64,000 nt of DNA from Macrolepiota albuminosa (lineage: Eukaryota > Basidiomycota > Agaricomycetes > Agaricales > Agaricaceae), in contig JAMWFC010000053.1 in assembly GCA_027475525.1 (NCBI GenBank), forward strand, positions 496,001 to 560,000. Reading direction: 5' to 3'. This document shows, piece by piece, positions 22,067 through 32,668 of the stretch; position 1 is the first letter of the stretch; each line of letters starts with the position of its first letter. Position numbers and translations under genes: made by a program. Under the pieces are notes generated by a model. The model did not search any database, was not told where the DNA came from, and saw nothing but the letters and a program-made list of their open reading frames with translations.

Positions 22067-23298
22067 CTACAAGTTGTAGATCGGTAAGAGGCGTGTCAGG
22101 TTGAGGGACTGCCGGCAGAGGGGACATTCAGACTGAGGAGAAGCATTAATACCGAATATTCACAAAGCATCATATTTCACCTTTTCTGTTCCCCATCCAA
22201 CAATACAGCTCCAACAAAACAAGTGACCACATTCAGTAGAACAACTATCTGTCCTCTCCTCCAAGCAAAGAGTACAATTTCTCGAAGCTCTTAGTGCCTC
22301 AGGTATGCGTGTCACGTCCAGCATTGTCCTCTCGTCCTCCTCCGCCGGTCTAGCTGGTTCACCTTCCGGGTTCACGGGGCCGAGAAATAAAGAGACCGGC
22401 CTCTCGTCAAGATAAGCTTCTTTTGATTTCGACACCATACTTAGCTTCCTTTCTCCCTTTCCACCGGAAGATGCGACATGCAGATTGATTCGACTTTGAA
22501 TACCTGTGATTAGACGGTGCAGAAGTCGAACAAGAATCAGTATTCCCAGCAAGGAGTATGAAGGTGGTCGTGTGTGCGGATCTTCAGGTGTTGAAGACAG
22601 CTGCCAATATCATGAAGAACAAAGGAGATGCATGAGGGTTCATACATACATAGCGGATCCCAAACAATCTCTTGGCAACGTCATGGTAAGTCCCTCTAAG
22701 ATAGAAAATTACGAGATTCAATTCAGAAACAAAACCAAGGCCAGCCGGGATTGCTCTCAGAAATCCCTTAACCCGTGAATCTTGCCCTCGTAACAGAGGT
22801 AGGTTGCCAAGTTTACTGAGTGCATACGCAGACAAGGCCGAAAGGAGAACGAAACTTGTACGCGTTTGGAAAGAAGGCGGTGTGCGTACAGAGGACTGCC
22901 AAATATCTGTATATTCTTCTCCAAGAGTCTGCATGGCTGTGACAAGTCGGGGAAGCACAGAAACATCTTAGCACAAAATATGAGTTGGGAAATATGAATC
23001 TGCTCACCTCGTCCAGTGGTTATCCCGTGATATGTCAACTTGACAAGGAGTTCAACTTCCTTGTCCCACCTCGTTAACCATCTTGTCCCTATCAGCGAGT
23101 CAATTTTCATTCCTAAATGCTGCAAATGCCTCACCAAGCCAAGACCGGAGCACACTTTCTGTTTGATCTCTTAATGACGAAACATGATATAAATCTCGCT
23201 GATTTGCTCGAACTAGAAATTAATCTCAATCTCAATTGTGCACATTATGACCTACTTATCTGAGCTTGTTGAGCAGAAGGAAAAGACAGTGGAGACAT
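22067..23298 (-). CDS. pex10: Peroxisome biogenesis factor 10 (RING E3 ubiquitin ligase, PEX10)
   Basis: Peroxisomal membrane RING ligase that works with PEX2 and PEX12 to ubiquitinate the import receptor PEX5 for recycling. The start ATG at 23298 gives [15 protein letters not shown], joined through a short intron to [16 protein letters not shown] and then to [21 protein letters not shown], the conserved N-terminal Pex2/Pex12-type region. Hydrophobic segments follow ([26 protein letters not shown]). The C-terminal RING reads CTLC...[10 protein letters not shown]...CPLCRQ; the last two Cys pairs are split from the rest by an intron, and the protein ends LLPIYNL. It is divergent from the gene at 23402 with 103 bp between start codons. 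Confidence 0.95.
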
Positions 23299-23401
23299 AT
23301 ATAGTGAAATAAAGCGTGTGTTACAGCCCTTGCGTGGAAATGGCTTGTTCCGCGTGACCTGTTTTTTCTCCACCCTCGCTTGTTTTTAAAGCTTGACGAT
23401 C

Positions 23402-23973
23402 ATGGCTGCTCCTGTTCCCCATGGTCACGGAGGACCATCTATATGGCAAAAAAGTATGTGTACATATTACCTTTCACACTGAAACATTCTGAATCATCTC
23501 GCCGCCTCAATAGTGAAGTAAGAAATACTCTTGTCCAAGTCTGCATCTCTAATGAAGTTCCCTCAGAATGGGAGCCCTCATGGGTGGTGGAGTAGGCCTT
23601 ACAATTGGGTTCATCTTTGGCTCTTGGAGTATCATAAGGTCAACTTACATTCTGTTCGTTGATGTTCTTTCTCAAGGCTCTCCTTAGAGGCGGCGCGGGT
23701 CCGCGAGGCGCTATGGCCACACTCTCACAATACATGTTAAGCAGTGCGGCGACTTTCTCTTTCTTCCTCGCCATTGGATCGGTAAGAATTTCATTAAGTC
23801 ACTCCATGAAATGTCTTTACACTTCAATGTCTTTCTAGGTCATACGTACCGAACCGCTATATGATTCTTCTCTTTATTCTGCTCCATTGCCTGGACAGGC
23901 AATAAACATTGGTACAAAATATGAGGGATTACAGCTCATGAAAGCCCGTTGGGAGGCTGAAAGAAGACGTTGA
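23402..23973 (+). CDS. mgr2: Mitochondrial inner-membrane protein MGR2/ROMO1
   Basis: Small inner-membrane subunit of the TIM23 translocase (Mgr2 in yeast, ROMO1 in animals) that gates lateral release of preproteins. Exons 23402-23453, 23514-23517, 23567-23638, 23688-23781 and 23839-23973, giving 118 residues. The second exon is only 4 nt (TGAA) and is required to read WQKMKMGALMGGGVGL. Two membrane segments with glycine zippers are visible: LMGGGVGLTIGFIFGSW and SAATFSFFLAIGSVI, separated by RGGAGPRGAMATLSQY. The C-terminal extension after GSVIRTEPL, ending in EAERRR, is longer than in animal ROMO1. Confidence 0.94.
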
Positions 23974-25583
23974 ACTCGCATCTGATAACGACTTGACCTC
24001 TGTCATGATCTATCATACTTCATCTTATGTCCTAGTCTAACCAAAAATGTAGGCACACTGTGGCTATGACTTCTTTATTTGCCTAGTCCTCGCACTAAAC
24101 CGAGGTCAAGTCTCCTGACCAAGCTGACGCCATGAGTTATCTATGACTTCTTTATTTGCCTAGTCCTCGCACTAAACCGAGGTCAAGTCTCCTGACCAAG
24201 CTGACGCCATGAGTTATCGTGTTTTCAGTTCATCTTGCCAATTTTTGGTGTTTGTCATCTAGACAAATGCACATACCTTTTTTTCTGCTTTTGGTATGGT
24301 GACTGAACTTCGTTCTATAATTTTGAAATCCCAACCAAAACGTTGTGATCAATGAACGTATTCTCAGGTGAGTGACCTTGTAAATCAACGTTCTTCCTCT
24401 AGGCTCGAGCCACGTCCATTTCAAAGCTCCGCAGATGGCTTTGTGCGCCATGTACCCCACTGGCCATAGACTGATCTAAAACAAGATATTTACCTCGATT
24501 ATCTCAATATTCACTGCCAAGGTCAGAATATTGTGATTGTTATTCGTGATTGGTTGGTTGTCATTACCCGCCCATGCTACTACCCAACGTCTTCCACGGA
24601 TGCTTACAGACTTCTGCGTGTCGTGAGAAACGTACCTATCCTCGCGATACTCCATCCTGCTGCTTATCTCCACCTTCTGTGCCATTCAAACTGAATGGCT
24701 ATGAAGACAGTTGGTATATATTCTGGCCGCCGATTCACTACAGGTCCTACGAGTGACACTATCCGGACAGAGGCACGCTGTCATCACCCTAGAAACCCTC
24801 TGGTGACTGTGCCATGCCAGTGATTTGTCGTGTCGAATAAATCAATCAATTAGTTATAAGTTATGAAGGAGAGGACTAGTCATAGTCCCTGAGGAGGAAC
24901 ACGGGGTGAATAATGTCGAGGGTATAAATCTTAATATTAAGTATGTCAGATGAACGCTGCCTGGGCAGCAAGAGATTGACATTTTCGAGGACGTTGCAAG
25001 ATACACAACAGTGTCAGTTAACTCGGTGGAAATTACAAACCAACTCGATACGGCCTAATAGGCATAATTTTTATTTCCTATCAATCTTGTAGCCACGATT
25101 GGTATACCTCAGCAGTTGAACGTCAGACTAATACGATCAATTCAGTTGAGCAGCACCCTTACAATGTGCAACTTTTTGCTGATGTAGAAACCACACAATG
25201 GACCCCAACAATATATATTTAGTGCACTATTGACAGGCACCCTCCGTCGTTTATACCACGGACTGAGGGGGAGCCACTTTTTACCTATCAACTGAATCGG
25301 ATATTCTCAGCCAGAAACATGTGACCATGGAACGTTCACTCGCTGACATTCCGGACAGCACTGATCTTACGCTGGAAATCGCAGGGACATTTTGAACGTC
25401 GGATGGTAAGAAACTTAATATGCATCTACCCGCGATCACCGCTTTGTGCAATTGTTTCTTCGTCCACATCAAGAGATTCCAACGCGGCCCGGCCGGTCCG
25501 TCTGGATCTGGATGGCAACTCGTTCGCCCTTAACTTTTTCTTTTCTTGAGTACTAGACAGATTGTGTCGTCTTTTCCATCGGA
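23974..25583. other. Gene-free intergenic region
   Basis: About 1.6 kb between ROMO1 and the HAD phosphatase. AT-rich, with stop codons in all frames and one 77-bp duplication. No RNA gene or recognisable protein segment was found. Confidence 0.55.
24064..24217. repeat. 77-bp perfect tandem duplication (probable assembly artefact)
   Basis: Two copies of a unit beginning CTATGACTTCTTTATT in intergenic DNA downstream of ROMO1. Period 77 bp. Confidence 0.92.
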
Positions 25584-26835
25584 ATGAATCCTGTGGTCCT
25601 CACTGTAGATGCTGTGTGTATTGTCTTGATTTTATCATAGCACTGCGGCTGACACAACAGCCACGAATGCTAGATCCTGTTTGATATGGACGGGTACGTA
25701 TACACGGCGTCGGTGATCTACGAACATTCGTCGACTCATCGATCGTTCGTAAATCTCTTGCCTTATATCTGTTCATAGGACTTTGATTGATTCCACTCCT
25801 GGAGTTCTATCTGCCTGGAATACTTTCGCAAATGACTACTCCCTTGGTGATTCTGCGAAAATTGTTCATGAGACACATGGAAGGAGACTGTACGATACAT
25901 TAAAAGAATATTGTCGAGTCGACGATGAAGCAAAGTTGCTTGTATGACTCGGCCACTTTTCGCGTTGATCTTCGTCTTTTAGTCACTTCTTTAATAGGCC
26001 GAGATTGATCGTTTTGAAGACGAAGTGATAGCAGGGGGACCAGCGGCTTTGCCAGGTGCAATCACCCTCATCGGGCCGAGATTGATCGTTTTGAAGACGA
26101 AGTGATAGCAGGGGGACCAGCGGCTTTGCCAGGTGCAATCACCCTCATCGACAGGTGTTACTCGTAATTTTGTTCATTCTCTCATTTTAAATATTTGCTT
26201 TGTAGCTCAACCAGCCCGACAAACATGGTTGGAATATAGTAACTTCAGGTGAGTTAATCTAGGTATTATTCAGAAGTGGATATCTTATGAGGCCGTGTGA
26301 TTCCTTCAGCGTCGAGGAAATATGCTTCACGAGCCTTGACAGCGGCGGGAATACCTGTCCCTGCTGGCTTGGTGACATCCAATGATGTGACGGCAGGTAA
26401 ACCCTGCCCAGCACCTTATCTTGCTGGTGCTAGAAGATGTGGCGTAGACCCTACACATTGTAGGTACTTCTGCTTCCTTATTGCTGAAGTTGAAGCAAGG
26501 TCTTCGTAGGCCTCGTCATCGAGGATGCTATCTCTGGCCTGAAATCAGGACGGTCAGCAGGTGCCAAAACCCTTGCTGTGTGCACTTCGACGCCTCGAGA
26601 AATCCTTCTTGCATCTGATGCTCCTCCGGATTACATCGTCAATGATTTGACTCAGTGAGCTGCTTCATCCATGAGACTTGCATCTTGACATGTATATCAC
26701 ATTTTAGAGTGTCGGCAAGGTATATAGACGGAAAAGCTGCTTCATCCATGAGACTTGCATCTTGACATGTATATCACATTTTAGAGTGTCGGCAAGGTAT
26801 ATAGACGGAAAATAGAGGTTAAATTGGAGCCATGA
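25584..26835 (+). CDS. HAD-family sugar/glycerol phosphatase (GPP/DOG-like)
   Basis: Haloacid-dehalogenase-superfamily phosphatase closest in pattern to yeast glycerol-3-phosphatases GPP1/2 and 2-deoxyglucose-6-phosphatases DOG1/2. Start at 25584 (MNPVVLTVDA), first intron 25614-25673. Motif I ILFDMDGTLIDSTPGV, with the nucleophile and acid Asp split by an intron (25694-25778). Motif II VTSAS near 26.26 kb, motif III GKPCPAPY near 26.41 kb, and motif IV VIEDAISGLKSGRSAGAKTLAV near 26.53 kb. It ends GKIEVKLEP at 26835. Two 77-bp duplications lie in the gene: one in the exon at 25997, which must be collapsed to keep frame, and one in the last intron at 26658. The exact substrate cannot be read from sequence. 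Confidence 0.9.
25997..26150. repeat. 77-bp perfect tandem duplication breaking an exon (probable assembly artefact)
   Basis: Two copies of a unit beginning GGCCGAGATTGATCG, covering nearly a whole exon of the HAD phosphatase (AEIDRFEDEVIAGGPAALPG). With both copies the frame fails; with one it runs on to LIDS. Confidence 0.94.
26658..26811. repeat. 77-bp perfect tandem duplication across an intron/exon border (probable assembly artefact)
   Basis: Two copies of a unit beginning AGCTGCTTCATCC. It duplicates the last intron and the first codons of the last exon of the HAD phosphatase. Confidence 0.93.
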
Positions 26836-27297
26836 GATTGTAGGAGCATTCACAATTCATGTTACGTACGAAGCACCGGTTTGTTTACCAAGAAACTACT
26901 TGGCCTCCCATTCTCACAGAAGCTGGTAGTTGTCTTTATAAATGACCTTGCTTCTCTCTCTGTCATCACGGATCCATGTTTCTTCCTTCAGTCACTAGAC
27001 CCTTCATCACGAACTCGAGCATCGTATCGAAACTTCGCCCAGACGAATGAGGATGATGAAACTACTATGGAAGGGATAATACCGGAATATATATAACTGC
27101 TGAAGCCTATATAATGAGAATTTAGCTTTTTCGTACTTGCTCCGCAACATTTATATCACGCAGGTATCCTTGAATTGACCAACATGTGTCCATGTTCGTT
27201 ACGACGCAGTTACTTTCTCAAAACATTCTTAAAACTTTATACATACAAAATGCGTGGCACAAAGCCACCAGCGAGATGACTCGAGATGATTATTCTT
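26836..27297. other. Convergent intergenic region
   Basis: About 460 bp between the stop codons of the HAD phosphatase and the p23 gene. No gene is seen. Confidence 0.55.
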
Positions 27298-28148
27298 CTA
27301 TTTTGACCCCTCGGTCTCTTCGAGAGGAGGAGGGCCGTCGTCGTCAGAATCGTCATCGTCACCTTCATCGGAATGATCAGGGACTCCGGACGCGCCACTC
27401 TCCTTCATCTGCGCCATCATCTGAAAGAAAACGGTTGAATATGAGAAGGGAAATGAAATCTGGTATATCAAACCTTTTCAAAGTCCATGCCACCCATGCC
27501 ACCCATGCCACCCATACCGCCCATACCGCCCATACCACCCATACCACCCAATCCTCCACCAAAGTCGTCGCCGTCGTCATCAGGAATCGTTGCACCCTCT
27601 TGTTCGTCTTCATCGACCCATTTGGAAAAATCAGTCTTGAGGAACGAGTTCTTGATCTTTTCCTTGGTCAATCGAGGCCAGTACTCTTCCTGCTTATCCT
27701 TCTTGCGGATGACGGCAGAGAACGAACGGGTGGTAAGTTTCTTGGTCGAAAGCTAGAGACAAGAAGAGGTTGTAAATCTCAGTCGAGTTTTTCAAATCGA
27801 TGGGTCACTGACCTCGGGTGCAACCTCAGCGAAGAATTCAAGCTTGAATTCATATGGTTTTTCTGGCATTCCGCGGGCAGCACTGGAGTATGGTAAGCTT
27901 TTTTTTAACCTTTTCAACTACATAAGAAGCTACTGACTCTCCAGTCTTGGCTTTGAAAGAGATCGATGAAGGAGTAAGCTCATAATCGAGGGACGACTCT
28001 TGAATGTCAGGGAGATTAACAGTCAAGTAGATGATGTTCTTGTGTCGGGTTGGTAAGGACTAAAGACGCGACAAAGTGAAGATATCACCTTTGCATCATC
28101 AACTGCTGAGCTGCGCTGAGCCCAGAGTACCTCGGGATGGGTTGTCAT
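27298..28148 (-). CDS. sba1: Hsp90 co-chaperone p23 (SBA1/Wos2)
   Basis: Binds the ATP-bound Hsp90 dimer and slows its ATPase, helping client maturation in cytosol and nucleus. It reads MTTHPEVLWAQRSSAVDDAK, then a CS domain: KNIIYLTVNLPDIQE, SISFKAKTGE, KPYEFKLEFFAEV, the signature YWPRLTKEKIKNSFLKTDFSKWVDEDE. The tail has seven GGM repeats, then MMAQMKESG and an acidic C-terminus (DDDDSDDDG) ending ETEGSK; the Gly-Met repeat is typical of fungal p23. Four introns are visible, the last a single split before the MMAQM segment. It is divergent from the membrane-protein gene at 28276 (127 bp). Confidence 0.95.
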
Positions 28149-28275
28149 TGGAGAGAGATAGCGAACTATGTGTTGCAAACGAGAAAAACGCGGTTAAAAG
28201 CGTAACGTGAATCGCGTAGAAGGCCCTAGAAAGATGACGAATACGTAAGCCGCCGGGACCGCCACCCTCCCCAAA

Positions 28276-29258
28276 ATGGCTCCGGCTGCCGGTCACAATC
28301 TCCCTTCACAAACGTGGTCGTTACATTTCTATTTCCCGTCATTTCTTTTCCAGTTGATCATCGATGTGGTATGTTGCGAAAGAACTTGTGAGCTGCAATT
28401 TACCTTACAATCGTCATTTTCGAAGGTGTACGCGTTGGTTTCTTCCCTTACTGTTGTTGCCATTGCCAACGGCGCCTCCTTACTTTCTGCTGTTGTTCTT
28501 GTTTTCGTTAACGATGCACGCAAAACCTTGGTGCGTTGCAAAATTTGCGACTGAGCTCGGACTCATCCTCTTTCAATAGTTTCTATTGCATCGTTCTGCT
28601 TACGACTCTTTTTGTTTCTTCGTGTTATTGGCAACCTTTCCCGCTTGATAGTCCCCTTTCGACACCATGGGCAGAGAACATCACGACTTTTGCTGAAGCG
28701 TTAAACAGTTCTCTTGGCTCAAATTACTCTAAGCCATTGCCGGATGTGATACAGGCCGTCGATCGGTGTTGGTGCGACTTTTCTGCTGGAGGATTTTTTG
28801 AGCCGTTCAATGTCACGTATTGGGAGTATATTAGTGTTCAGCGTTTGAAGGATGATTTGGAGCGTAAACAAAAGGTCAAAGAGGTGGCGTTGGAGACGAA
28901 GGCAACCTCCAATCATATGGACACCCCACTTACACCGACCACTGTCAGCGCCTTCAATCTCACAATGCCTCGGACGGCTGCTCCTGGCCCATCGTCTCTG
29001 TCGATTCCTTTGAAATCTGCAAGCCGAGATTTACGTTCCATTTTTCGCCTATTCCACTACGCTTTGAAAGGTGATTCCAGTTTGAACCTATCCTCTTCGT
29101 TACCGGCGCCTGAACCTCAATCACCTGCCCTTGACATTGCCAATACACCTTCTCAACCATCGCCACCGACGGAGGACAAGCGACCCTTCTTCCGTCGAGA
29201 ATATGACCTGCGTCCTTATGGACTTGGTATTTTCGTGGACTTCGGTTGGACAAGATGA
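28276..29258 (+). CDS. Putative multi-pass membrane protein, exon structure uncertain
   Basis: ATG 28276 begins MAPAAGHNLPSQTWSLHFYF. A likely intron follows the ATCGATGTG codons (GTATGT donor), then hydrophobic sequence YALVSSLTVVAIANGASLLSA and NDARKTL. Downstream a second hydrophobic stretch (FYCIVLLTTLFVSSCYW) continues in an open frame to 29258: a soluble part with several N-glycosylation-like NxS/T sites (ENITTF, LNSSLGSNYS), YWEYISVQRLKDDLERKQ and a C-terminus RPYGLGIFVDFGWTR. The frames of the two halves differ by one base with the obvious splice sites, so either a non-obvious splice or a one-base error is involved; the 28571-28649 region is open in more than one frame. Family not recognised. 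Confidence 0.45.
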
Positions 29259-29596
29259 CCCAGTCTGGCCTCTCGAACGTCAAAATATGCTGAACATATA
29301 TCACACCGCGTAATTAGGCTCTGACGGGTGATGGATATCATGTCAGCACTTTGGGAACGGATCACAGTGACATATAATACCTGTATTTCATTAGTTACCT
29401 TCAGTAATCCTGTATCAATATGCTATGGAGTGTTTCGGATATGGTGTGTATCGTTCGCGCCATACTACTGGACCTCCATTTGAGGAATGAGATCATCTCC
29501 AGACCGTGAGAAACAGGCCGGGGTTGAATTCGGCAGTAGTCGGTTTTGGTCGAATTTTCAAGCTGTCGCCGCACGGCAACGCTTGTTCGTCCTCTC
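29259..29596. other. Short intergenic region
   Basis: About 340 bp between the membrane-protein gene and the MDV1 start. No gene is seen; it presumably contains the MDV1 promoter. Confidence 0.5.
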
Positions 29597-32315
29597 ATGG
29601 CCGCCGACCCGAATGGCCGACGCCACGACGAGAAGAAACGAAACGTCCGCTCATCTTTAGACCCTATTGTGATGGATGTCAACCATTCTGGTCCAAGCAA
29701 ATTGGAGATCGTGCAGAATGCTTTACTGGCTCCGTTGACCCTATTGTGATGGATGTCAACCATTCTGGTCCAAGCAAATTGGAGATCGTGCAGAATGCTT
29801 TACTGGCTCCGTTCACCACAGGAAGAAAGATTCAACTAAAATACTTTCCGAATGTATGTCTATATGTACTCTCATGGTCCTGCAGCGTCTTTACAGTTTG
29901 CCGAATCATCATTCTCAGTGGCTCCCGTGATTATGACGCCTCGTATGATAAACTCTGCAGCTACAGTTGCCTCTCGACCTCGCGTTTCCGTCAGCGCCTC
30001 CAATGTGGGTAAAACACGTCTGGACTTTGCGACATTTGGTAGAGCACCCCTCCGAATGAGCTTTGGATCGCGTCGGATAACCTCACGAGACCTGCAGATT
30101 GTAGAGGCCACGGAAGAGTTATTGGACGCAGAGGTGCCTGACCCAGATGACTCTGCGTCCAAGGTTAGTCTATTACGTGGATTCAATGCCACGATTCCCA
30201 GTGCCGACCAGGGTCGAACCAGACGGCGGCAGATGAGGAACGTAGAGACGCCAAGGATAGGCTTGAAGAAGCTGGGCATGAGTGCTCGGGGTTTATTAAC
30301 AGGAGACGATGATCATGAAGGTCAGAATGTCACTAATGAGGATGACATAGTGGTTGTCACAGCATCTGACGCTGGAAAAAAGGGGAAGAGACGTGGGAGG
30401 GAAAGCTTGAGTACGCAAAAGATCCTTGGAAAGGATGAACTTTCTCGCCAAACTCAAGAAATTCAACGAGACAAGGAAAATCTTCGGGTACGAAGGGTGA
30501 GTTCTATGCGTCTTGTTTTATCTTTATTTTTTGAACGTATTCATATAGAGTCTCATCAATAACGAAATTGTTGAGATCACCAATAAGATTGCTGCCCTGG
30601 ACATTATTCGTGCCAAGCTTGAACAGGACTTGTTGAAGCTACAAGAGGATGAACTCGAATTGGATGATGAACGTGAGTATGAGTTGAAGCATTGTCGTAG
30701 CTCATCACGTTCTGAGTAACCTGTTAGTGATCGGCGTTAAGGAGAGATTGGAGTTTGAAGAGACTGCTGGCCGCTCGAACCAAGCGAAAGCGACCGCACA
30801 ACCTCTACATCTTCCACCCAGTTCACGCAGGCGCAAAGGTTTATTACATCCAAAAGTGCCATCGGCTTATTTACATGTGACTTTTCAGGGCCCGCATTCC
30901 TTCCCTCTGAGCACGACGAGCTTCCCCCAGGAGTCGCTTTCATGGCAAGTTGATACACATAATCCTCTATAATGTTCGCTGATCGTTCACGGTAGACTCT
31001 GGAAAGCCATACGACGGCCATTACGGCCCTTGACTTTTCAGAGCCTTATGGTACTCTTGTCAGCGCTTCACAAGAGGATGCTCAGCCCCGTGTATGGGAT
31101 CTTTTCTCTGGATCGGAGATTGGACGGCTTCGTGGTCATGTCGGAGCTGTTAAGTGCGTTCAAGTAGAAGATCATGTTTGTCTGACAGGAGGTGAGGATG
31201 GTAACGTAAGATTGTGGGATTTACGACGAGTAGATGACGATGAACATGATGGATGGGATACTGGAGCATTCGTGAGCCTCAGTGACGTTGCAGAAGAAGA
31301 TGAGACCGAGATGGGTCCTGAGCTTGAAAATGCGTCCAATGGTATAAGAGATGGTGTATCAGAAGACCCTCCAATGAAAGACGGACCTTGTGCAAGATTA
31401 CTCGAGGGACATACGAAGGCTGTAACCGCACTGTATTTCGAGGATGAATGCCTGGTAAGCTTTGTCCACCCTTCCTTTGTCATTGGCTTGACTTGTATAT
31501 TCGAAGGTCACGGGCGCGTCTGACAAAACTCTGCGTCAATGGGATCTTAATACTGGGCAATGCGTTATGACAATGGACATTCTTTGGGCAATGTCTCATC
31601 CATCTAAGTCTGGTACAGCAACAAGTTCGTACGGATTCGGAGCGCCTTCGTCGACTACTGGTACCTTCGCAGTACCCACTCCTCCTTATGCCGATGGTAG
31701 TTGGGGTATGTACGAAGACTTCGTAGGGGGGGTCCAATTCTGGGGTTATGGACTCGTCAGTGGTAGTGGCGACGGGGCAGTGAGAATGTGGGATAGTGCG
31801 TTTATATTTTTCTTTATTTTTGATCATCGAGGAATCCTCATGCATGCAGTGCGCACGGGCCAGGCTCATCGGACTCTACTGGGACACACGGCTCCTATCA
31901 CCTGTCTCCAATTCGATGAACTACATATTGCTAGTGGCAGTCTTGATAGAACCATACGCGTAGGCCTTCTTTCTTTTGATCTATGTTTCTCTAATCAAGC
32001 ATCAGATTTGGGACCTTCGTAGTGGACGAAGCTTCGAGACTATTAGTTATGATCATGCTGTGACAAGCCTTCAATTTGACACTCGCAAAATCATTGCTGC
32101 TGCTGGTGAAAATGGTGTGAAGGTAATTAGGTCTCCCTTGAGTCTGATGTCATACTAAGTTATCTATTGCTATATAGATTTATAACAGAACCAGCGCGCA
32201 ACACTCAACGTTGCTTACGAACGGACATACGAAACCAGTAGAAAAGCTACGGTATATGGACCGATATCTAATAACTGGTGGATGTGACACCTCATTAAAA
32301 ATTTGGTCTCTTTAG
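29597..32315 (+). CDS. mdv1: Mitochondrial fission adaptor, WD40 protein (MDV1/CAF4 type)
   Basis: Links the outer-membrane anchor Fis1 to the dynamin Dnm1 during mitochondrial division. Start ATG 29597 (MAADPNGRRHDEKKR). N-terminal segment KLEIVQNALLAPFTTGRK; middle region with a coiled coil (IVEITNKIAALDIIRAKLEQDL); then a C-terminal beta-propeller of about seven WD40 repeats, for example LESHTTAITALDF, VRLWDLRR, LRQWDLNTGQC, VSGSGDGAVRMWD, ASGSLDRTIRIWDLRSG, ending TGGCDTSLKIWSL at 32315. A long acidic insert separates the second and third repeats. A 77-bp duplication at 29660 falls in the first exon; one copy must be dropped to keep MDVNHSGPSKLEIVQ in frame. Intron 1 is short (43 nt). Confidence 0.9.
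29660..29813. repeat. 77-bp perfect tandem duplication inside an exon (probable assembly artefact)
   Basis: Two copies of a unit beginning GACCCTATTGTGATGG. Each encodes MDVNHSGPSKLEIVQNALLAP of the MDV1-like protein; the pair puts the second copy out of frame. Confidence 0.94.
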
Positions 32316-32668
32316 AACAACGAATGATACTACTTTTCATTTGTCTACGCTTATTTGCTATTGGATCACACATACTCACAACCAACTTGCGCATTGCATT
32401 TGGACATGCCCACTGATGTACATTACAAGACGTAATCACATACAAGTAATCAATACTTATACTTGTGTAGAGAGATCTGGGATGTAGTGATGTAGTTATT
32501 CGAAACAAACAGTGTTTCAATAACGCTGTTTTCTGCTGGCACAAGAATATGTTATATTTACATGTCAAAAGACCAAATCGCGATCACGTAGGCAAGAACG
32601 CGTCAATCACATGACCTCGTTCATATATCCCTTCAATTTCTGCAAAGAGGGATAACCCTGTACCATAC
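32316..32668. other. Short intergenic region
   Basis: About 350 bp between MDV1 and the SprT-like gene; AT-rich, no gene seen. Confidence 0.5.

Noticed and set aside
27487..27756. Pro/Met-rich plus-strand frame (MPPMPPMPPIPP...)
   Set aside because: It is the complement of the Gly-Gly-Met repeat of the p23 gene on the minus strand.
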